From CAYLPU01 sp964385635 (GTDB lineage: Bacteria > Chloroflexota > Anaerolineae > B4-G1): a DNA stretch of 47,311 nt. The translations under genes were made by a program, and so were the position numbers. Location of the stretch: NCBI GenBank assembly GCA_964385635.1, contig CAYLPU010000031.1:1-47311 (forward strand). Reading direction: 5' to 3'. The notes below the pieces were generated by a model. The model was not told the origin of the DNA. It did no database searches and saw nothing but the letters and a program-made list of their open reading frames with translations. Of the stretch, positions 1-7,854 are shown piece by piece (positions within the stretch are counted from its first letter, which is position 1; each line of letters opens with the position of its first letter).

Positions 1-91
1 CGGCTGGACACATCGTGGGAGACTTAGATTTCCCCCTACTTTTTGAGAAGATACCGCCTGACCATCATTGGACAGCCATCTCGATTCGGGT

Positions 92-1207
92 TCAACGTCC
101 GAGAAACACGACCAAGAACGGAATGAGATTGACAACATAATGCGCTCCCACGGCGTGTTCCCAGTCGCGTTTGACGAAGAGCACCGCCATGGGAAGCAGG
201 TAGACTAGCCCCGTCTCAAGCAAGTTGCGCAGCGAGGGTCCGTGAACCAGGCCATGAGCTGTGGCGCTTATGAGCACGGCTGCAACGACTGCGCGGTGAG
301 GACGCTCATTGGAGACAGGGCGCAGCAACGCATAGCATAGCGTGACGAGGAACAGCCGGGCCCACGTCTCTTCCGCAAGGGCGGGCAACCAGGAAAAGGC
401 CAGGGGTTTCCACAGAGCATTCATCCACGTATACTCAGCATGAGCGCCAGCAACCGTGTTTACCAATGCCAGAGGCAGGTAAAGCGCGCAGCCGGTCAAG
501 AAGCTGACGAAAGCTCCCAGGTACTTCCCTTCTAGCAATCGGCTTCGCCCGATGCCAGTGTGTGCCAGCAGCAATCCACCGCCGATGAACAGAGGCGGGA
601 CAGTGACTGTTTGGAAGATAGCCCAGAAAACGTCGAACGGATCGCCGGAACTGGCGATCTGTACAGCTTGAGCAGCGCCAGCCAGCAATCCCGCAGCAAG
701 CCCTACAGCAACCAATCTCGGGGTTAACCGGCGGCGCCACATAACGACAATGCGTAGCGCAGTCAGTGCAAGCAGACCCTCCAGAACTATCCATGGTTGT
801 AGATAGCGACCTACGCTATCTAGGAGATCCATACCTCCGATCGGATACAATGGCAGAACCAGCATGGCAGCAATCAGCGTTGGGCCTAGCAGCAGTGATA
901 GGGTCAACGGCCACAGCATGCCCCCAAAGGTCCGTCTAGGGAACACGAGAGGATCCAGGTTTGGAAGGGTGGATACAGATGGCCCAGTCCGATACAGGTA
1001 CCAGACCATGGCTGCGGTGAAGACGATACCGAGCGTCAGGACACCACCCTCTCCTTCGCTTTTCCCTCTGAAGCCGAGATGGAGCATGATACTCAGTGCT
1101 GTAGCTATGATGGCCCAAAAGATAACAAACACAACTATGTAGCGGTTGACCAAAGATTTTGCACCTGTTTTTGCAGCAGAGATCGTAATTTCAGACTTCT
1201 TTCTCAT
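92..1207 (-). CDS. CPBP-family intramembrane metalloprotease
   Basis: A polytopic membrane protein of 371 residues with the three conserved CPBP (CAAX protease / bacteriocin-processing) motifs near its C-terminus: EETWAR (E279, E280, R284, matching EExxxR), a histidine in ATAHG (H318) and HYVVN (H356 to N360, matching HxxxN). Family members are glutamate-type intramembrane endopeptidases of the cytoplasmic membrane; the substrate here is unknown. Roughly eight or more hydrophobic segments precede and surround the motifs. It is the last gene of a short operon (70-aa protein, receiver protein, protease) and starts 27 nt after the receiver gene. The SD site before the ATG is weak, so translation may depend on the upstream gene. 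No terminator is visible in the 91 bases beyond its stop. Family confident, role unknown. Confidence 0.88.
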   Translation of the reverse strand: MRKKSEITISAAKTGAKSLVNRYIVVFVIFWAIIATALSIMLHLGFRGKSEGEGGVLTLGIVFTAAMVWYLYRTGPSVSTLPNLDPLVFPRRTFGGMLWPLTLSLLLGPTLIAAMLVLPLYPIGGMDLLDSVGRYLQPWIVLEGLLALTALRIVVMWRRRLTPRLVAVGLAAGLLAGAAQAVQIASSGDPFDVFWAIFQTVTVPPLFIGGGLLLAHTGIGRSRLLEGKYLGAFVSFLTGCALYLPLALVNTVAGAHAEYTWMNALWKPLAFSWLPALAEETWARLFLVTLCYALLRPVSNERPHRAVVAAVLISATAHGLVHGPSLRNLLETGLVYLLPMAVLFVKRDWEHAVGAHYVVNLIPFLVVFLGR

Positions 1208-1234
1208 TGTTTCATTCTTTCTGATCAGTAAGTC

Positions 1235-1642
1235 CTAATGACCCAATATTGCTTCCAACAGTTCCTCGGCTGGGCATCCCTTGACCAGGAACGCATCCGC
1301 GCCAGAAGCCAGGGCGTCGGCCCGATACGAACCATACATCGTCAGCACGATGACCTTGACCTCCGGCCACCTCTCTTTGATGAGTCGGGTCGCCTCCAGG
1401 CCGTCCATCACCGGCATCCGCACGTCCATCAGCACCACATTGGGCCGACATTCCTCCACCAGCCACACAGCCTCCCGACCATTGGCCGCCTCACCGACCA
1501 CTTCCACTTCTGGCCAGGCTTCGCTGTGGGATTTCGTCGAAGGCTCTGTTGAGCAATGTCGAACGGTGGACAGCAGCGCCTTCAATCCATCCCGGGAGCA
1601 GGAGCGATCGTCGACGATCAGTACCTGGATGCGTTGCTCCAT
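1235..1642 (-). CDS. Stand-alone receiver (REC) domain protein
   Basis: A 135-residue receiver domain of the NarL/DegU kind with acidic pair D11-D12, phospho-acceptor D73 in VVLMDVRMP, the T of VLTMY and K of FLVKG. There is no output domain; the protein ends just after the last receiver helix. About 16 extra residues rich in S, T, H and C separate helix 1 from strand 2, which is unusual. The ATG at 1642 was chosen because AGGGGAG lies just upstream; a start ten codons earlier would put the SD inside the gene. It follows the 70-aa gene closely and precedes the CPBP protease. It may be a CheY-like partner of a kinase elsewhere, or a NarL-type regulator that lost its helix-turn-helix; the window does not decide. 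Confidence 0.85.
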   Translation of the reverse strand: MEQRIQVLIVDDRSCSRDGLKALLSTVRHCSTEPSTKSHSEAWPEVEVVGEAANGREAVWLVEECRPNVVLMDVRMPVMDGLEATRLIKERWPEVKVIVLTMYGSYRADALASGADAFLVKGCPAEELLEAILGH

Positions 1643-1658
1643 TGCTCCCCTTTCCTGT

Positions 1659-1871
1659 TCAGATCTGCGCACGGTTCGCTAGCCTGGGGCTTGACGAGTG
1701 CCGGGTTGTCCCAGCCATCGCCTTGCGTAGAACCGCAACGATCTTCTGAAGGCGCTTGGGCTCTGGCTGAGCGACGGACTTGATCAGGCGGTAGTGCTCG
1801 GCCTCGCGGATCATGTCCTTGTACTGTTCCTGTTTGACCATTTGGTCTATGTAGAGAGAAAGGCTAATCAT
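1659..1871 (-). CDS. Small conserved-looking protein of unknown function
   Basis: A 70-residue protein, unrecognised, with an amphipathic charged N-terminal half (YIDQMVKQEQYKDMIREAEH) predicted to be helical and a basic C-terminal tail. It is very likely real: AGGAGGTG lies 4-5 nt before the ATG and a good promoter stands 34 nt upstream of the start. It is the first gene of the operon with the receiver protein and the CPBP protease; its stop is 16 nt from the receiver start. No membrane segment or signal peptide is seen. No function is proposed. Confidence 0.7.
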   Translation of the reverse strand: MISLSLYIDQMVKQEQYKDMIREAEHYRLIKSVAQPEPKRLQKIVAVLRKAMAGTTRHSSSPRLANRAQI

Positions 1872-1904
1872 CGTTCACCTCCTATGTGGGGTATTTTCGC
1901 CTTC

Positions 1905-1933
1905 AGTGTACCAGAAAAGGGGTTCGCTGTCAT
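1905..1933 (-). promoter_or_regulatory. Promoter of the 70-aa/receiver/CPBP operon
   Basis: On the minus strand ATGACA (1928-1933) and TACACT (1905-1910) are separated by exactly 17 bp, with a TGG just before the -10 (extended -10). It sits between a terminator and the SD of the 70-aa gene, giving a predicted 5' untranslated region of about 27 nt. Confidence 0.7.
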
Positions 1934-1960
1934 CGGATGAAAAGTGGATTTGCCATACGC

Positions 1961-1985
1961 AAAAAAGACCGCCCGAAAGGCGGTC
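1961..1985 (-). terminator. Rho-independent terminator after the response regulator
   Basis: On the minus strand a GC-rich hairpin (GACCGCC, loop, GGCGGTC; 1967-1985) is followed by six T. It separates the kinase/regulator operon from the next operon. Confidence 0.9.
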
Positions 1986-2010
1986 CTTCTCCACGCTGAT
2001 CGTATGGACT

Positions 2011-2054
2011 CTACGACAGATGTTGTACCTGGGGTCTACGACAAATGTTGTACC
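2011..2054. promoter_or_regulatory. Two tandem TACGACA-N2-TGTTGTA dyads
   Basis: Two near-identical 19-bp copies (2011-2029 and 2036-2054), 25 bp apart, each read CTACGACARATGTTGTACC. Each is an imperfect palindrome with half-sites TACGACA and TACAACA around two bases, resembling operators of the BlaI/MecI/CopY winged-helix family. They lie between the response-regulator stop and the terminator, about 80-150 bp upstream of the next promoter. No BlaI-like gene is in the window, so function is uncertain; they may belong to a dispersed repeat. Confidence 0.45.
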
Positions 2055-2065
2055 CGATCTGACGG

Positions 2066-2791
2066 CTACAGTGCCCCATCGGTCTCACCGGCGTCATTGA
2101 GCGATGCCAGGCCCTCCCGCAGGGCATAGAGGGCAGCCTGGGTGCGGCTGGCCAGGTGCAACTTGCCCAGGATGTGGCTCACGTGCGTGCGCACCGTCGC
2201 CCCGCTGATCACCAACTGCTCGGCAATCTCCCGGTTGCTCCCTCCTCGTGCCACCAGCCGCAGTACCTCCACTTCCCGCTCCGTCAACGGATCGACCGAG
2301 GCTTCGGCAGAGCCCAGCCGAGCCTTCGCCGAAGTCGGCTCAGGCGCTCCCGGTCGCTTCGAGGGACGTGATAGTTCCTGCAACAGTTTCCGGGCGATGG
2401 TCGGGTGGAGTGAGGACTCGCCCCGATGCACCTGGTGGATGGCTTGCACCAGCTCCTTTGGGTCTGAGTCTTTCAGGAGATAGCCCACCGCGCCTGCTTT
2501 GATGGCCGGGAAGACCTTGTCGTCAGCAACAAAGCTGGTCAGCACCAGGATGAGTGCCTCCGGTTGATGGGCTGTGATGCGGCGAATGGCCTCGATCCCG
2601 TCCATCTCCGGCATTACCAGGTCCATCAGGATGACATCGGGCCGGAGCCTTTCCGCCTCGGCCACCGCTTCACGTCCGTTTTCTGCCTCTCCCACCACCT
2701 CGATGTCCGGCTCTGTCGCCAACAGGGCGCGAATCCCCTTGCGGACGATGGCGTGGTCGTCGGCAACCAATACCCGAATCGCGCTGGTCAT
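2066..2791 (-). CDS. NarL/FixJ-family response regulator
   Basis: A complete two-domain transcription regulator of 241 residues. The receiver holds D11-D12, phospho-acceptor D57 in VILMDLVMP, T in VLTSF and K in YLLKD. After a proline- and alanine-rich linker, a LuxR-type DNA-binding domain begins near residue 170 with LTEREVEVLRLVARG and NREIAEQL, then TVRTHVSHILGKL. Its ATG overlaps the stop of the upstream histidine kinase (ATGA), so kinase and regulator are translationally coupled and surely partners. A strong terminator follows. The final 15 residues are an unconserved tail. Targets are not evident. Confidence 0.95.
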   Translation of the reverse strand: MTSAIRVLVADDHAIVRKGIRALLATEPDIEVVGEAENGREAVAEAERLRPDVILMDLVMPEMDGIEAIRRITAHQPEALILVLTSFVADDKVFPAIKAGAVGYLLKDSDPKELVQAIHQVHRGESSLHPTIARKLLQELSRPSKRPGAPEPTSAKARLGSAEASVDPLTEREVEVLRLVARGGSNREIAEQLVISGATVRTHVSHILGKLHLASRTQAALYALREGLASLNDAGETDGAL

Positions 2792-5529
2792 CGATCCACC
2801 TCCACTCTTATGATTGTCCCTTCTCCTGGCTTGCTCTTCATCGTCAACTGCCCCCCCAACTGCGCCGCTCGTTCTTCCATCCCTTCCAACCCCAATCCAC
2901 CGTACTTCTTGGCAGTGCTCGAGTCAAACCCTATCCCGTCGTCGGCAATCTCCAGGATCACGGTTTGCTGATCCTGACGTAGAGACACGGTGACGCTGTG
3001 GGCCTGGGCGTGTTTGAGGGCATTGTTCAGTGCCTCCTGGGCGATGCGATACAGTCCTCCCTCGATTTCAGGGGGCAGGCAGACCTCCCCCTCCACGTTG
3101 AACTCCGTCTCCAGTCCGGCCCGCTCCTCCACCGCTTCCAGCCGGGCCTGCAGGGCGCTCACCAGCCCTTCCTCCAGCGCAGAAGGGCGCAACTCGAAGA
3201 TGAGCAACCGCATCTCCCGCAGCGCCTCCTGGGCCGTCTCCTGCAACTCGCGCAGGTGGTCGGCGGCAAGGTCCGCCTTCCCTGACGACAGTAGCCGCGC
3301 CGCCGCCTCGCCGTATAGCGTCAGGCCGTACAGGGCCTGGGTCACCGAATCGTGCAGTTCCCGTGCTAATCGCTGGCGCTCTTCCAGCACAGCCGCCTGT
3401 TGGGCCTGCTCGTAGAGCCGCGCGTTCTCAATAGCAACGGCTGTCTGATGGGCCAGAGACTGTAGCACAGTCAGGTCGGTCTTGTCAAAGGCGTTCAAGC
3501 GTTTGCTCTGGGCATCCAGCACACCGACGACCTCTCCCTTGACCTTGATGGGCACAGCGAGTTCTGAGCGGGTCTTACTGCCTCGCATCCAGACGTAGCG
3601 CGGTTCCTGGCTCACATCCGGCACCAGAAGGGGCTCACCCGTGGCGGCAACCCAGCCCGTGATACCCTCCTGGCCCACTTTGAGCCCTGCCGGCTGAAAT
3701 TGGAACTGAGGATCGTCCCACAAATCGCCCGCGCCAACCTTGTAAACCGCCTGATCTCCCTCAATCAGCGCAATACCGACGTGGTCGTAATCGAAAGCCT
3801 GGTGGATCAGCCGGACAACCTGCACAAGCACTTCGTCAATGTCCAGTATCGAGGTGATCCGGCGGCCGACCTCGCTGATGACGCGGAATTGCTCCGCCCG
3901 CCACTGCTCGGCTTCGAAGAAGCGCGCGTTCTCGATGGCCACCCCAATCTGGTGGCCGATGGAGGTGAGCAACTGGACATCCTGGTTGGTGAATTCCCGG
4001 TGGCCATGGGTTATGGCAAATAGGGTGCCCAGCACCTTCCCCTTCGAACTCAGGGGGATGCTGGCCAGGGAGCGGAGCCCCTCCTCTCGTACCACCATCC
4101 TGGTGAGGCGAGGGTCGGTGGAGGCGTTCCTTACCACCATGGGCTGCCCGGATTGGGTCACGCGCCCGGAGAAGCCCTCGCCTACCTTTAACCTGTCGAT
4201 TTCGGCCACGAACTGGGGGCTGAACCCCCGCTGGGCGACGATGGCCAACACCCCGGCTGTTTCATCCACAAGATAGATTCCCCCGGCTTCGATTTCCATG
4301 ACCTCAAGCGTTTTGTCCAAGGCGTCGTTCAGGACCTCATCCAGGCTCAGAGATTGGCTCACCGTGGCGGCGATGGCGTTGAGGGCCGCCAGTTCTTTGG
4401 TCCGGCCGGCCACCCGGCGCTCCAGGTGAGCGTACAACTCCTGAAGTTGGGCCGACATAAGGTTGAACTGCTCGGCTAGCTCTTCGACTTCATCCCCCGT
4501 TCGCGCCGTGATGGTCTGGCCGAAGTTGCCCTCGGCCACCTCCTGTACGGCGCCGATCAGTTCTACAATGGGCTTCGTGATCCGCCTGGCCCCCACGGCG
4601 ACGACGAGGATTGGCACCACCACGCCCAGCACCAACAACAGCAGCAGGAATTGCTGGTAACCTCGACTTCTGCTGGTCAGTGTGGCCCAGTCTTCCTCGG
4701 TGACGAGGCCCCAAGGCGTGCCCGGCACTGGAGCGAAACCGGCGACGATGTCCCGACCCTCAAGATCGCGGGTGCGGATGGCGTCCACCTGCCCACTCAA
4801 CACCTGCTGCACTACCTCTTGCACGGAGAAGTCCTCTCCAATGCGGTCGGCGTCAGAGTGATAGATCACTCAACCATTGCCATCTACCAGGTATGTGCTG
4901 CTGCTCTCTCCAATGCGCGGCTTCACAATATCGCCGTAGAAGGCACTGACAGCCGTTGCGTCCAGACGAAACATGCCCACCATAGTTCCCAGAAACTCGC
5001 CCTGCTCGCCAGCGATGGGCACAGCAACGCACACAACCTCCGCCCCCTGCGGTCCGTCGGCCACGATGTTCGAGAAGACCGACCCCGGCGAGTCAGATAT
5101 CTGAGAACGAAGCACCCCGCGATAGCAGGTGCGATCCGACCAGTCCTGCCCCAAGGCTTCCGGTCGCTCCGGCTCCGTGACCACAACCGTCCCGAAGGTG
5201 TCCAGAATCAGTACACCAGCGTCGAAGACTGCTAAACGGTTGCGGGCGCTCTTGAGGGCGTCACGTTGGGCAGCCGGGTCATTCTGGTAGATGTCCGCGG
5301 TGCGCACCAGGGTCGTGAGGAGATCGGTGTATTCTGCCAACTCCGTCGCCAACTGACCGGCTGAGAGACGGGTTAGATCCTGGTCCCGTCGGATCACCAG
5401 CTCCTCCGTCACCCGCTGGTAGGCGGTGAAGGTGACCAGTGCCACCGCGACCAGGATAATCGCCGTGGGCACGAAGGACCAGGCGATGATCTTGGTGCGC
5501 AGACTCCCCCATCGAATTCCCAACAGCAT
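2788..5529 (-). pseudogene. Sensor histidine kinase interrupted by an in-frame TGA
   Basis: Read through one TGA (4870-4872), the frame gives about 912 residues: a membrane segment near residues 15-40, an extracellular dCache-like sensor, a second membrane segment, HAMP, two GAF domains, a HisKA_3 dimerisation/phospho-acceptor domain (H in RLARELHDSV) and a HATPase with DDGIGFD and GGLGLEGM. The stop falls inside the sensor: VDGNG, stop, then VIYHSD in the same frame, where CGA (Arg) would fit well. The codon after the TGA is GTG, so the lower 693 residues could be made by reinitiation, but that product would lack the first membrane segment and most of the sensor. Start chosen at 5529 because AGGAGG lies 6 nt before this ATG and a TATAAT is just upstream. 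Either a nonsense mutation or a base error. Confidence 0.85.
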
Positions 5530-5551
5530 GACTGCCCTCCTATGCAACGCT

Positions 5552-5557
5552 ATTATA
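5552..5557 (-). promoter_or_regulatory. Extended -10 promoter of the histidine kinase operon
   Basis: TGGTATAAT on the minus strand matches the extended -10 consensus; there is no good -35. The predicted transcript starts near 5545 and gives a short leader of about 16 nt containing the AGGAGG SD of the kinase gene. Confidence 0.6.
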
Positions 5558-5612
5558 CCAGACGCACGCGAAAATTGGGAGAGGGACGCCCGGTTTGGCC
5601 TCCACAGGCGGC

Positions 5613-5641
5613 TTGCCGGACAGATGAAGGGATGTTACAAT
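5613..5641 (+). promoter_or_regulatory. Promoter of the M48 protease gene
   Basis: TTGCCG (5613-5618) and TACAAT (5636-5641) are separated by 17 bp. The -10 overlaps the first ATG of the downstream frame, so transcription would begin near 5648, after that ATG. This raises doubt about the ATG start of the protease. Confidence 0.5.
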
Positions 5642-6536
5642 GAAAGACGTCCGTACTGTCAACTGGAGGTGCACTATCGCTGCGCAACGCCCCTACGACA
5701 CAAGCGCCTATCGCTATCCCCGCGAACGGCTCATCCTGGCACTCACGCTCCTTCTGGTGTTCCTGGTCATCGCGCTGACCGCCACGGCGACCGTCTGTTT
5801 GAGCGTCGTATTCGTCGCGGCGATGGTCGCGCTTTCCTACATGATCAACCGTTCTCATCACGAGGCCCTGTTGAAGCAAGCCCTGCGGGTCACACCACGG
5901 GACACCCTCGGCCTCGCAGCCCTCGTTGACGAAAGCGTCGCCCGGTTGCAAGCGGGACCTGTGCGGGTCTTTGTCGCTCCTGGTGACACGCTGAACGCCT
6001 ACACCTTTGGCATCTTCTCCCCCAAAGTCGTCGTTCTCCATGCGCCGCTTCTGCAGGTGATGGACAGCGACGAACTGCGCTTCGTCCTGGGCCACGAACT
6101 GGGCCACGTTCGATTGGGACACACCAGACTAAACTCCCTGGTGGGTGGAATGGCGGGCATCCCCAGTCCGTTTCTGGCCTCAGCTTTGTTGACGGTGGCC
6201 TTTCTGTGGTGGAATCGGGCCTGCGAGTATTCGGCCGACCGGGCTGGATTGCTGGCTTGTGGCAAGCCCCACAAGGCGATCTCGGCACTGGTCAAACTGG
6301 CGGCAGGGCCGGAGGCTCACACACAGGCCGACCTGGAGCAGGCGCTATTGTACATTGAGGCCGAGGACGACCACGCCTTGAGCAACCTGAGCGAGGCGCT
6401 GACCACCCACCCGATGATGGTCCGGCGCATCGAAAAACTGCGCCACTACGCGGCTTCGACCGAGTACTGTCGCCTGCAAGCGCTGGTGGACCGGAACGTG
6501 GCAAGACGAGAGCAACGGTCAAGTGACGCGCATTAG
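5640..6536 (+). CDS. M48-family (HtpX-like) membrane zinc protease
   Basis: About 298 residues. Two hydrophobic segments (about 31-50 and 52-70) anchor it to the membrane; the catalytic domain carries HELGH (H152, E153, H156) and the third zinc ligand E196 in CEYSADRAG, as in M48 peptidases such as HtpX, which degrade membrane or secreted proteins. All catalytic residues are present. The ATG at 5640 overlaps a promoter -10. A GGAGG at 5665-5669 sits 6 nt before an in-frame ATC (5676), so the true protein may start there (12 residues shorter); I list the conventional start. Divergent from the histidine kinase, convergent with the L,D-transpeptidase. Single-gene transcript. Confidence 0.9.
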   Translation: MKDVRTVNWRCTIAAQRPYDTSAYRYPRERLILALTLLLVFLVIALTATATVCLSVVFVAAMVALSYMINRSHHEALLKQALRVTPRDTLGLAALVDESVARLQAGPVRVFVAPGDTLNAYTFGIFSPKVVVLHAPLLQVMDSDELRFVLGHELGHVRLGHTRLNSLVGGMAGIPSPFLASALLTVAFLWWNRACEYSADRAGLLACGKPHKAISALVKLAAGPEAHTQADLEQALLYIEAEDDHALSNLSEALTTHPMMVRRIEKLRHYAASTEYCRLQALVDRNVARREQRSSDAH

Positions 6537-6553
6537 CGGCGGGGATTATCCTC

Positions 6554-7678
6554 TCAGTATTGGATGACCACCGGCGTTCCAACCTCGGCCCACTCGTAGA
6601 GCATACGCGCCTCTTGTGTGCCCAGAATGATGCAGCCGAAAGAGACCGGTGTGCCCAGGTACCCCTCCCACAGCAGCTGACCGCTGGGAAGGATGGGCAG
6701 CGCATGGATGCCGTTCTCCAACGACCCCGCCCAGTAGATGCCCAACCAGTGCGGCATCTGCAGGCTCCAGGTGGAGGCGTACGCATTGGGATATTTGTCA
6801 AGCACGCGGAAGGTGCCCGTGCGTGTGCTGCCCCCCATACCGGTCGAGGCCACGAACGAGTGGGCCAACACCTCTCCCTGGTAAGCGTAGAGGTACTGCT
6901 CCGAAAGGTCAATCACGATGCGCTTCACGCCGCCGGCAGCAGCCGGGGCGGGCGCGGAAGCAGGTGCCAGGCTGCTGGCCCGTGGGATGACCAGCACCTG
7001 CCCGGGTATGATCAGTGATGGGTTGGCGAGGCTGTTGACCTGAACCAGCGTCCAGAGCGCGACGCCGTAGCGATGCGCGATGGCTGCGAGCGTCTCGCCT
7101 GGCTGCACCGCGTGCGTCGTACCAGCGTGCTCCGGCTGATAGGCCACTGCAGGCGCGGCCGGGCTGCCAGGGATGACTAACTTCTGGCCAGCGACGACGT
7201 GGTCGGAGTTGTAGATGCCGTTGAGTTCGGCCAGCGCCTGCACCGTGGTGCCATACCGCAGGGCAATGCGGTACAGATTCTCGCCCGCCTGGACGACGTG
7301 CGTGGCCCCTGCCGCAGCAGGCGCGGCCGGCGCGTTGGAAGTGGGAATCATCAACCGCTGCCCGGCATAGATGCGGGTGGGGTCGGCAATGCTGTTGGCT
7401 GCGCAGATACCATCCACGGACGTCCCGTAACGCCGGGCGATGCTGAACAGCGTCTCGCCCCACTCCACGATGTGGATCACGTTACCCTCGTTGGGCAGGG
7501 GCGACACATTCCCAGAAGTGCGTTCCGCTGGGTGAGGTCTCATGTCTCGCGAACCACCCGCTGCTATCGAAGCACCGCCCGCGGAATGCATCGTCCCTAC
7601 TGCGTATGCCGGCGTCACCGCCAGCAGTGCCTGGGCCAGCAGTACCCCCAGCAGCGTTAGACTGCCCCACTTGTGCAT
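6554..7678 (-). CDS. Secreted L,D-transpeptidase with three LysM domains
   Basis: 374 residues. An N-terminal signal peptide (hydrophobic core about 8-25, ending near AYA) is followed by three LysM peptidoglycan-binding repeats at roughly residues 68-112, 126-169 and 189-233, then a YkuD catalytic domain from about 250 to the end. YkuD enzymes make 3-3 peptidoglycan cross-links or attach proteins outside the membrane. The catalytic His lies in NGIHALP and the Cys in SFGCIIL. The usual SHGC(R/N) signature is SFGCI here: the His next to the Cys is Phe, as in the neighbouring paralogue where it is Tyr. Preceded by a GGGGGAGGG SD and a strong promoter. Likely a cell-wall enzyme of a monoderm-type envelope. 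Confidence 0.92.
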   Translation of the reverse strand: MHKWGSLTLLGVLLAQALLAVTPAYAVGTMHSAGGASIAAGGSRDMRPHPAERTSGNVSPLPNEGNVIHIVEWGETLFSIARRYGTSVDGICAANSIADPTRIYAGQRLMIPTSNAPAAPAAAGATHVVQAGENLYRIALRYGTTVQALAELNGIYNSDHVVAGQKLVIPGSPAAPAVAYQPEHAGTTHAVQPGETLAAIAHRYGVALWTLVQVNSLANPSLIIPGQVLVIPRASSLAPASAPAPAAAGGVKRIVIDLSEQYLYAYQGEVLAHSFVASTGMGGSTRTGTFRVLDKYPNAYASTWSLQMPHWLGIYWAGSLENGIHALPILPSGQLLWEGYLGTPVSFGCIILGTQEARMLYEWAEVGTPVVIQY

Positions 7679-7706
7679 CGTTCCCTCCCCCTTGCTGTCC
7701 CCCTTA

Positions 7707-7735
7707 ACCTTAGCGGAGAACGCACGTTATGTCAA
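7707..7735 (-). promoter_or_regulatory. Promoter of the LysM L,D-transpeptidase
   Basis: A perfect TTGACA (7730-7735), 17-bp spacer and TAAGGT (7707-7712) on the minus strand, about 30 nt before the start codon. Confidence 0.8.
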
Positions 7736-7854
7736 ACACTCTTGGCCTGGGAGATAGCACAATGATTCCCTTATATGAAGGCTGCAGCACTACACGAAAG
7801 CCTCGCGTTATCCCGCCTGGGCGGCGATCCCCTGACGTGGTCATAGTCTCCCCC

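Noticed and set aside
1212..1466. Separate small gene inside the receiver gene
   Set aside because: It is a shadow frame of the receiver gene without its own SD.
4870..4872. TGA read as tryptophan (alternative code)
   Set aside because: TGA is used as the normal stop of many intact genes here, and Arg fits the site better than Trp.
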